Shown here piece after piece: positions 21,835 to 33,200 of a DNA stretch of 64,000 nucleotides. The stretch lies in NCBI GenBank assembly GCA_964036665.1, contig OZ038530.1:16576001-16640000 (forward strand). The letters are read 5' to 3'. The notes beneath the pieces are model-generated. The model ran no database searches, was not told the DNA's origin, and worked only from the letters and a program-made list of their open reading frames with translations. Numbering within the stretch: position 1 is the stretch's first letter; every line of letters starts with the position of its first letter. The translations under genes and the position numbers were made by a program. The stretch is from Gordius sp. MW1 (taxonomy: Eukaryota; Nematomorpha; Gordioida; Gordea; Gordiidae).

Positions 21835-22845
21835 TAATATTAAATGTTGTAAATATTATGAAGACATATGTGGAATACATATTTAACTAACTATCATCAG
21901 GTTACAAATTTGGTTGACAATGATCTGAAGGAGGCGTTACCTAAATGTCTATATCCTAATTAAGGTCAAAGTTTGATTTTGGGGAGAGATTCATACGATT
22001 TGTTTTGCTTAGATAAACGCTATTGCATACCATAAGCTCTTGACCCTAATCAAACTAGAAACAAAGTAACTTTAAGTTTAATATATAAAATTATAATTTA
22101 TAATTGTTATTTACTGAAATAAACATTGTTTAATTAATAGGATAAGGAACGTTGAATGATGAATCTAGAGTGGCTGCGAATCTAGGATTCGACTTAAAAG
22201 GACCGTAATCAATAATAGTTTAGGGACGGGTAAAATGATGTTTTTGAAATTTAAATCATAATTTAACTAAATATCCAAAAATTATTGAATTTGGGGTGGG
22301 AAGGGGGCGAAGGTGGGGCATCCACCCATTACCGCCTCCCTCTTTTCATGCTAAAATATTACTTTCGAGTTTGTATAAGTAGACTCATCAAAGTATGCAT
22401 TATAAAAGAGTGAGAGAAATATAGCATGCTTAAAAATTGTAAATTAATCTTAAGCAAAGAAGAGAAATGGCATGTTTTTGATGGGAAAAATGTAAGGCCT
22501 TGCATTTGAAACAAGATATTTAGATGACAAGGTTCAATGACGGTTTGGATGTTTAAATAATGGAGATAAGGTTGTATTCGAATTTAGTAATTCAAAACTG
22601 TTCGGAATTATGTCGTACAAAATTTTTCAACGCAAACAGCCTTTTAACCTAGCTTTAATTTATTAGATATTACTAAACAAAATGTTGGTTTGATTTAATA
22701 CTCCATTTGTTAAGTTTGGTGATGAGTAAATATGAGATTGTAATCGATCTAGCTTCTGTCGGAGATTAGTCCAGATGGAGTCGAGAATTTTGGCCTCAAG
22801 AGCAGATATGAGATTATGACAGCGAGATCTCGGCTATGGTTGAAA

Positions 22846-24142
22846 CATAGACTACATAGACTGCCCATATCATATGTTCCATATGGCAAATTGTGTGTGA
22901 AATTTGCCTCCATTTTGAATAACACTACCGTCCTATATCATATAATGTGGTTTTGCGCTATGTCGTTTTCTTCGAACAGGAGAGTTAAAGAAAAAAGGAT
23001 TTGATACCATAAATAAGTAAGATATTACAAGATATACGATATTTTTAAAAAAAATTAGGTGTTAATTCATAATTGACCTTATTTGAGAGGGTACATTATA
23101 TACTTCTTTACTTTATCATTAATTCCCAAGTAACAAATTGAGTATTAATACAATTTTTATGTATTCTGATATATAATTTATTAGATTAATTTTAATATCA
23201 TTACAGCTTTAACATTTTTCATTTTTATGAAATGTGTCAATATAATGTTGTTGATATCTAACAAGTTCAATATATTTCATTCACCTTTTTAAAATATATA
23301 TTTCTTTACTTTATCATTAATTCCCAACTTACAAATTGAGCATTAATACAATATTTATGTATTCTGAAATATAATTTATTAGATTAATTTTACATGACAG
23401 TTTTAACATTTTTAATTTTTATGAAATGTGTCAATATAATGTTGTTGATATCTAACAAGTTTAATATGTTTCATTCACCTTTTTAAATTTATACTTCTTT
23501 ACTTTATCATTAATTCCCAACTAACAAATTGAGCATTAATACAATATTTATGTATTCTGATATATAATTTATTAGATTAATTTTAATATTATTACAGTTT
23601 TTACATTTTTAATTTTTATGAAATGTGTCAATATAATGTTGTTGATATCTAACAAGTTCAATATGTTTCATTCACCCTTTTAAAATATATACTTCTTTAC
23701 TTTATCATTAATTCCCAACTAAAAAATTGAGCATTAATACAATATTTATGTATTCTGATATATAATTTATTAGATTAATTTTAATATTATTACAGTTTTT
23801 ACATTTTTAATTTTTATGAAATGTGTCAATATAATTGTTGATATCTAACAAGTTCAATATGTTTCATTCACCTTTTTAAAATATATACTTCTTTACTTTA
23901 TCATTAATTCCCAACTAACAAATTGAGCATTAATACAATATTTATGTATTCTGATATATAATTTATTAGATTAATTTTAATATCATTACAGTTTTTACAT
24001 TTTTAATTATTATTGTATTTTTATAATTCATAATTGACCTTGTTTGTGAGGGTATTGAGGTATGGTATATTATGTGTAATTCAAAATGGCGGAAAAAAAC
24101 ACACACATTTTATACCGTGATGAGCAGTCTATGTAGTCTATG
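22846..24142. mobile_element. CATAGAC-family TIR element with internal satellite, 1,297 bp
   Basis: The TIRs are CATAGACTACATAGACTGC on the left and GCAGTCTATGTAGTCTATG on the right. The 8-bp target duplication GGTTGAAA is perfect (22838-22845, 24143-24150). The outer ~170 bp on the left and ~60 bp on the right match the compact copy at 53803-54263. The middle is occupied by a ~195-bp tandem repeat. No transposase is present. An 8-bp duplication fits hAT or P superfamilies; the TIR alone does not decide. Confidence 0.85.
23095..24015. repeat. Tandem repeat, ~195-bp unit, about 4.7 copies
   Basis: Each unit contains TTCTTTACTTTATCATTAAT, TGTATTCTGATATATAATTT and GAAATGTGTCAATATAATGT. Units start near 23101, 23300, 23494, 23690 and 23886 and differ by only a few changes. 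The sequence TGACACATTTCATAAAAATT, single-copy inside the sibling element at 53803-54263, is part of the unit. Confidence 0.9.
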
Positions 24143-24399
24143 GGTTGAAATATTTAAATAATTTAAAAACTCACCAAAATTAGTTATGCCATAACCCCGA
24201 CGATACTCATGCAAGTGAAACGAAACTTAGATTCTCAATCGCAACTGAGACGAAATTTTATTTTCAGAACGGTAACATGCAAGTTTGAAACACTAATCAG
24301 TATAAAAGAATTTTAAAGACCTTGAAATAATGGCCATTATGTGTGCATTAAGTTAATTATTAGGTATGTAATGTCTACTTTTGGATACTTTGGTAATTT

Positions 24400-26640
24400 A
24401 GCGATGGAGTGATCTCCATGTATACATTTTTTCGATCTTCGACCTTTAAACATCCAGCTAAGAGCTTTGACCACTTTTTGGCTTTTTCTAATACTTTCTC
24501 CTTTCTCTCTTCTCATAGTGCTATATCACTGGCATGTAGCATGCACCAAGGAGAGGACTTTTAAATGTCTCTTGTTATCTCAACCATATTAATGTTAAAG
24601 AGGACTTAGGGCAGATCCTTGATGTAATCCAATTTTAACAATCCAGTTTCAATCGAAAATGTTTATAGTCTCCAACTCTTGTCTTAATGCACGAATATGA
24701 GGTTTTAAAAATATTTTCTTAGGGCTATTTTGTTTTCTCAAGCACCACCATTTTAAATCGCGGGCACCGTGTCATAAACTTTCCCCAAGTCGATAAAGAC
24801 AATTTGTCGGTTTCCTCTGTTCCCCATGGGTCGATTGTGGATTTGCTGGCCACAAATCAGAATTAGTTAGCCGATATTTCCACCTCGTTTTTGAGCCTTA
24901 TACTAAGATCCCTTCCATAAGTTTCAAGGCGTAAGCAAGGAGCTTGATACCTCTGTAATTGCCACAGTCCTGAGGGAATTGTTTTTCATTTGATAAGGGT
25001 ATAATAGGACATGCTCGCCATTAATTGGAATTCGCTTTTCCACGAAATTCTTGTTAAAAAGGTTCTTCATGGTCGTGACTTCTTCTTCTCGGGATCAGAC
25101 CCACGCTCCTATAGGGATCCTATCTAGGCCATTCGCTTTTCCTTTTTGTATCTTGTTTATTTGTGTCCTAACTTCATCCTCCCAAAGAGTTCGGCCAAAC
25201 TTATGTTTGGCTCAATATCAAAAAGCAGATGCAATATTCATAATTTCTTTGAAATATCCTTTCCACCTTTCATGACCTCCTCCGGCGACCCTTCTCGTTT
25301 TTGACTATTCAGACATCGCGACCTTTCTTCATGAGCCTGTCGGCTTTATGATCCAGTTTGTTTGCCATCTTATAGTTACGCCCATCTTCGCGGCTCTATT
25401 TCCCTATATTCTTACGAATCATCCAACATTTTTAAATTATGCCACCATCTATATAGATTTTTCTTTCATTCGATGAAATCCCTAATCGATTCATCCCACC
25501 AACATAGCTTTATATTCATAGCTTTGCCTCCTTTAGTCTGCTCTAGAAACCAAATCGTCGTTTCCTTTATGTACAGTTACCGCCTCTCAATCGTCGTCTA
25601 TGTTCAGTTCCAACTTTTTGGCACAAAAGAGTGTGGAGACTTTCTGATGGTATTTTTGGTTAGTCTATGTCTCCTTTAGCCTTACATTTGAGGTTCATAA
25701 ACCTTTCTTCATTTGGGAAATATTTTTATCTTAAGATCCATAACATGTAAACCATATTACCTGGCGATTCTCCCGGTAATACTTTGCAATCTTTATTGCT
25801 TCATAAATCCTTTCGCCTAATGAGCAAATAGTCAATCTGACTTAAATACTTCCCATAAGTCACGATATGATCTTCGCGTTATTGAAAATAAGCGATCGCC
25901 ATCCCGTATGCTGGAATACTTGGAGAAGTCTTTCCCCTCCTTTGTTCTTCAGACCATGCCCATAGCCTCCATGATCACGTTCATACACGAGGCGTTCTTT
26001 TCCTACACGGGCGTTTACCGCCCTAAAAGAGCTTTAATCCTATCCTATTCCTTGTATTTCCTTTTCCAATGAATCGAAAAATATGTCTTTCTCTGATTGC
26101 CATTCACCCAATTTGGGGAGCATACACATAACGGTTAGGAGGCCCCCTTGATCTGCAATCTTCACCCACATTAACCTGTAGGAACATCGCTTGACTTCCA
26201 CCACCTTGTCACGATTTGCTTACAACGATATTGACGTTTCTACGATTTGATGACCCACCGTAGAATAAGTTGTATCCTTCTCCTAATTCCCGAACTTTGG
26301 TTCCGTTCCACCTCAATCTCTTGTTGGCAGGCGATGTGTGCTTTTTTTCATTTTAGCATTTGTGCGACCTCGATGCTCTTTCCCGTCAACGTTCCCACAT
26401 CCCAGCACGTTATTCTCATTCTTTCCACAACTAATTTCCTTAAACGTCTTCGTTTTGAGTCGGGCAGTACCTCTAATGAGCGGGGTATATAGTGCGCGTC
26501 GTTTGTGGAGGACGCTTTAGTGTTCTGTTCTAAAATTTTATTTGAAACAATGATATTTTTGGAGAGAAATTTCAGCTGATTTCCGACCTGACGCCAATCC
26601 TCAACTTTTTGCACACTGACTTGGGGCCATCGTAGGTGGT
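24400..26640 (-). mobile_element. Decayed RTE-type LINE, - strand
   Basis: Near 26350-26410 the - strand encodes RITCWDVGTLTGKSIEVAQM, the N-terminal endonuclease start typical of RTE-type LINEs (usual form WNVGTLTGKS). Around 24730-24810 it encodes VFIDLGKVYDTVP, corresponding to reverse transcriptase motif A (VFIDLEKAYDRVP). Frames are interrupted many times, so it is inactive. The segment 25370-26280 is also found, diverged, at 58600-59650, and its RT part is related to 50950-52260. Confidence 0.8.
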
Positions 26641-27204
26641 GTTACTGCTCGTCCAAAGGCTTAGTTTAAATTAGCAAGTGGGAAATGGATTCCCAAATAG
26701 AATAAATTAAATGTGTTTATGTAAGTCCCACGGGCCACCCAAAAATCATTCCTAAGCTGGTTTTATGTTTAAGTATAGATTTGTAATTTTATGAAGAGTG
26801 AATTACCACATCTAAATTTAAACAATACGTACAAAAATATAGGAACCTTATAAAAAATAGGCCCAAAAATATAATACCAAATTATGTACATTTATTAAAT
26901 GTATGGTAAGTGATTAGAAACTTAAATGCAATAAATTCTGTAAAAATTGAGCAACAATTAAAAACGTTGTAAAATAAATAATCGAATTGCACGGCGACAT
27001 TGCACTCAAATAATATAAACCATCATTGGTAACATAAAAACGAGATGCAAAGGTGTTTTAAATGATGCAAAACTTATTCAAGCTCGTCGAATCCCGTTTT
27101 ATCAGGCATTAAAGTTACAAATGACGAGAGTTGAGATTTCTCAAAGCATGTTAACTAGTGTAGGGATAATTTCGAAGAATTATTATTTTTTGGGTAAACG
27201 CACA

Positions 27205-30200
27205 TCATTTTGGATAGCCATATTGAGCAAATACATCGGCGCATCGTTTCCCAATATGCTCTAGCTCGAGCGGCGTCAGCTGGGAACGCCAAGCGTCAAC
27301 GAGTCGAGCGGGAGAGTGGCGCATCGTGTTAAAAGCTTCTTCTACTTCGGGTGAAGATGACGATTCAACATCCCGACTCCACAAGTAATTGACGCGAAGC
27401 TCGACGCTCGAGGTAGAGCGTCGACCTAAAAAGGCGAAGAGGCGTCGCGAGCTAGAGTTAAAATCGTTGATCATATCTTCGTATCGCACTCGGAGGAGGT
27501 AAGTTGCGGGATGGGTAGAATGCCAGCGTCGAGCGTCGGAATAGTCACGTGACATGTTGGCGCACAAGTCATAGGATATTTGCATAGACTAATAACACGA
27601 TAGACTGGTGAACAGGTGATAATTCTTTAGTAAGGGTGTGGGTCGCCATGTTTGAGGCATATATTAACGAAGAAAACGCTATTGATTTTGTTGGATAATA
27701 AAATGTCAAACTTACGTATGGAGAGTTAATCCTTTAACGTTCTCTCATTGCCTTCTTTCATCAATTTTGCAATTCATAACTGCACAATGGCGCACATTTT
27801 AAAAATTAAACTAAGGGTGTGCCTTAATAAGCGATATTGAATCTAGACTACAAAAGCAAATGGTTAAAACATAGCCGCGTCTAAATAGGAGCGTCATGTC
27901 ATTTTTAAATTTTTGCTGTGTTTTGGTTCATAGAACAACTATTTATCCTTTGAGTAAGCTTATTAATGCATATTCACATAGTAACTAAACTAAAAATGTT
28001 GTATCCGCGACAAGTGAATCACATATTTGAACAAAAAATATGGCGCCTTTGAAGTTGAATCGTGTATTAAGACGGTGCCTAAAATGGGGGCCTAAGTTGC
28101 TCAATAAATTTCGATGCACAAAACGGCTGTTCGCCAGTCTATAGTATTATTAGTCTATGAATATTACGTTAGGGTCCCAATGCAGTTGCAGGCGACTGGC
28201 GACAACGGCCCGAGGATCGCGAACTAAGTGGATAACCTTGAAGCGCACCGGCGTCTGATTTAAAGCTTTGACGCTAACGCCCTGCGCGTCGTCTAGAGCG
28301 CTTAAGTGGGTGCCTAGGTCGTGGTGGCTTACTAGCTTTATTAGCCGAAGGGTTCGATTGCGACAAATTTCGTCGAGTTGCGATACGGTCAAGTCAGCTA
28401 TTGTAGCCGGACGACATTTTAATCCTGGCAAACTTGTTTCGTCTATGGCAAATGAATAAGCTCTGTATATTTTATTTGATATTGAATGATTTTTATAAAT
28501 TATATTCATCTTCTTTAGAAGGTAGAATGCGTCCCAACGGAGCTATCCCCTGGGAGGATAGTAAGTTCCTAGCTTGGGACTTTATCTGAATTGATATCTT
28601 CGCGCCAACTAATAATAATAACCCAATTTCTTGTGCGGAAGATCGTAAAAGACTCAAATACCGAGCCTATGTTAACTATTAACGAATCTGATGAATAGTT
28701 TTTTATTTATATTATTTTATGCTCGTTTATTGTATGTCTTATGTGTCAATAAAACATTTTAACATTAAATTTTTTTTACTAATCTTGTATAAGTGCAATC
28801 ATGAGTTATTAAATATTTCAAGTGCTAATAAAAGAGGATGGGATTGAAACAAATTAAAGAACCATTTGAGATGGTTGGTCAATTTAAAAAGACTCGTGGG
28901 CAAAAAGGAGGCAGAACCATAATTTTATTAGATATAAACAATTTTTTAGATTTAAAAAGTTAACCTGCCTTATCATGCCCCAGCCTGGCTAGGTTAACCT
29001 AGAATCTTCGTAAACTATTATTACGTCTTAATTCTTTTAGAATTTGTCACAACTTCCAGTTAACCAATGAAAAGGATCGGACGCGGTCTGAGCAAACAGT
29101 TAATAGATAAAACACATCATGGGCGTAGCCAGGTTTTGAATTGGGGGGGGGGGCCAAACATTTTTTTTCGTCATTTAGGGGGGCAGGGGTGGCGGGGTGG
29201 CGGGGCTAGGCCCATGATGATGATACACTACACATTATACTAAACAAAATTTTGACACTTCTCTCTTCTCTCAGATATTAAACTGTATAACAAGCATGCA
29301 ATAATGTTGGCTGGGTTTTGTTTGGTCGACCTTTGGTTTTAGCCGACTAAACATATACAGACCAAAGGTTTTTTGGTTTATTTTTCTTAGTGGCACTTTT
29401 GGTCTGTTTATGTTTAGTCTACTAAAACCAAAGGTCGACCAAGCGAAACCCAGCCGTTTTTACAACACTAATGCAGAATGAAAATCGCTGTTCGTGCTTA
29501 AATCAAAAGGTTAAATCAATAACATTATTTAAAAGTAGTGTAGTGAAGGAACGCGTTCAATTCTTTGAAAAAATTGATGAATGGCGTTCCTTTTTTTGGT
29601 GAACTTTGAACGTGAACGCGTTCTTTTCTTTTGATGAACGCGTCCGAATTTAACGTTCGTTCAATTTTAAAAACCCTTTTTCATTTTTATTTTTATGAAA
29701 AATAATGTTAATCCGAATTTTGTAACAAAAAAGTCTTATATTTTTCAGCTGTTTTTCCTTTCTCCTATTACCTTTTCCGAAATACTTTTAACATCCATAA
29801 CGTGCAAAAGAAGATAATATTAAAGTTTATTAATTTTATATTATTAATTATATTTGGATTAATAAGTTAATATGGACAATCATAATATTATATCGTCGTC
29901 ATCTTCAGATTTTGAATATTGAAAACTAGCAGATGAATTGACATTGCCATGGCCAAAATATGATAAATATTTTTCACTCATTTCATATAAAGGACGGAAT
30001 TCAATAGCTACTAAATGTAAAAAGAATAAACTTTTAGTTTTATTGAAAAAAGGGATTGAAACCCTTAGAATTGGTAATGAAAGAACTGTCGATTCCGAAA
30101 TATCGTTTTTTTTGACGAGGAAGTAGAGGGCGGATTGGAGGATAATATTTTATCGCAATTTTTTGAAGCGAGGGACAAAACATTAAATGTTTTTAATAAT

Positions 30201-33200
30201 TTCCTGCTTTAAAAGATTTGTTTATTAAGTACAATACTCTAATCCCCTCATTTGCCCCTGTTGAGAGGGTTTAGTATAGCTTATGCTGTATTAACTGCCA
30301 AGCATTCCTGTTTACCCAACGAAAATTTTGGAAAACAATTATTATTAAAAATTGATAAGAAACATTTTTTATGAATAAAAATCTTTATATTCGCTCTATT
30401 ATATTATATTGTATTTTTAATTATATTATCGAAGTAAAACTATTATTTTTTATCATGGCTAATATATTGTGTTAAAAAATATAAGACATATATTAAATTA
30501 AAAAAAAATTTATCATAAAATTTTGAACGAACGTGTCCTTTTTTTGAAAACGAACGTGAACGTGAACGCGTTCGATTTTTTTAAAAATGTTTACAGCACT
30601 ATTTAAAAGTCATTTATAGCAAAAACGTTCATAATATACAGAGCTGTTAAGAACTAGTTCATTTTGAACTAGTTCATAGAACTAGTTCATTTTTTTCTGA
30701 ACTTAGAACTGAACTAGTTACCTTCCCAAAAATTTGAACTGTGAACTTGAACTAGTTCATTTTTTTAAGATTGAACTTGAACTTGAACTAGTTATTTTTT
30801 TTCTAATTCTGAACTTGAACTTGAACTATACAATGTAATTGAACTAGTTCATCACAAATATATTATTTAAAATAAATTTATAAGCCGAGTGTATATGCGT
30901 CAACAATTTGACGTGCATGGTCTTGTCGGTAATCATACAGACACACAGTAACCGCAAATTTTTGATTTTAAAAACACAAAATTTTTTAGAAAAGATGGAT
31001 ACCATTTCTGAAGTAGATAATAGGAACGAGGCAGCTCAATCTACCTTTTTACCTTGGCTTTCAATGGAAGAATACTTCAAATATGTATCTTCAGATAAAG
31101 ATTCATTCAAAGTTAAGTGCAAACTATGCACTAAAGTTGTGGCGGCTTCAAGAACCTCAACAGCCAATTTATGGAGACATATAAAGGTAATAAGAATAAC
31201 GTATTATAATTTATAATATAAAATCTAGGTGTCTCACTATCAAAAACATGATGAGATTAAGAAGGCTGTCAAGAATAAGGCTGGAAAAAGTTGTGAAGCT
31301 AACAAAAAGTTAACACAGACCTTAATTGACAAGCCTTTAAACCAAAATTCCCCAATGGCCATTATCAAATATATAATCAATGGTAATCAACCATTTTCGC
31401 TATGTGATGATGAGCACTTCAATGAATTGTTGAGGGCTTTTAATCCAAAAGCAAAAACAATTTGTAGGCAAACACTCACAGGGAAGGTGATGAAATTTGC
31501 TGCAAAGATGAAAGATACAGTTAGAACAAAGTTAATGGCACCCAAGTATGTATGTACAACTGCAGACTGTTGGACAGCATTTAATAAGTACTTATTAATT
31601 TCTCTAAAATTGTCAATTTATTTTTTTTGTTAGGTCATTTATTGGGGTAACAGCTCATTGGATAGACGATGAGAGTCTTAAAAGAGTTGATGCAGTTCTA
31701 GCCTGCAAATGTTTAGAGGGGAGGCACTCTTTTGATGTTATATGCAAATTCCTTACTCAAATTTACAAAGAGTACCATATTCAAAACAAAAATATCTGTA
31801 CAATTACTGACAACGGATCTAATTTCGTTAAAGCATTCAGGTACTATTTATATAATTCTTCTTTCCTAACTTTTATATAGGATTTTTAATGAAAATGATG
31901 AGATGCAGGAGGAAGTAGTATCTCTTAAGGATATACTTGATCGGGCTGGTTTAGAGGGACATAATCAAAATGATTATGATTATCTACCCAAACATAAGAG
32001 ATGTGCTTGTCACACCCTAAATCTGATTGCTACAAGTGATGTTAACAAGCTTTTGAAAAACAATAATGCGTTTACTAAATTATATAATTCTTCATTCTGT
32101 AAGTGCCAGGCACTTTGGAACCTCAATAGCAGATCCACATTATCGGCACAAACCATACGTAACCGTTTTGGGCGTAATATACCCTACCCTGTAGTAACTA
32201 GATGGAATTCAACATTTGATTCCATCTCTGTTATAATAAAAATGATTCAAAATAAGCCTAGTGATTTTCATACTCTCTGTGATGAATTGAGGCTTGAAAG
32301 GCTTTCTTTGGAAGAATCAAATTTTTTACAGGAATATCACTTAGTGAGTCATTATTTTAAATTTATTTAATTTTTTTAAGGTAATGGAGCCACTTGCTAA
32401 GGCCCTTGAAATTTTGCAGGGGCAAACATACATGGATATGGCTTATTATACACCTACCATAAGCCAGATTCAGTTATGTCTGCAGAATATGGTAAACTTA
32501 AAATGGGCTCAACCATTAAAAGATGCTATTTTGAAAGGAATAAACATCAGGTATCAAATATAAATGGATTCTAATATATAAATCATATGGTTTTAAGATT
32601 TCCTGATCTCTATGATGAGGAAAATATTATTGCAGCTGTCCTGCATCCAATTTTTAAGACAGACTGGGCTTGGATCCGGTCACCAGAAAATGTGGAGGAA
32701 AGGTCCAGAATCATAAAAGCAATAAATTTACTAGTGCCTCAAACAACTGAAAATATGGAGGTGCATGATACACAGAATGGTTTAGATTTTTTTGATATAA
32801 TACGTGAGAATTCTAATAAAGACAATTGAAGACTATATTAAATTAAATAATACCTCATTCGATGTATTCGATGAATTTCCCAATCTAAAGCAAATTTTTA
32901 TAAAATTTAATGTTTGCCTCCCATCTAGTGCTCCAGTTGAAAGGCTTTTCAGTCTGGGAAAGCTTATATTTGGAGATAAACGTACTTGTTTATTAAACGA
33001 TAATTTTGAGAACAATATTTTATTAAAGTCCAATGGACATCTACTTTCACATGATTTTTATTGTAAATTATAATTGTATATTGTTTGTAATAAAGATTTT
33101 AAACATTGTATGGTTGATGATTTTGCTATATATAAATATTTCCTTAAATTAGATTTTCAAATATATAATAAACTATGAAATTTATTTAAAATTTTGGATA

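Noticed and set aside
28439-28447. GTCTATG near the exon 3 acceptor as another CATAGAC element end
   Set aside because: The orientation would place the element inside the exon and no partner TIR exists; a chance match.
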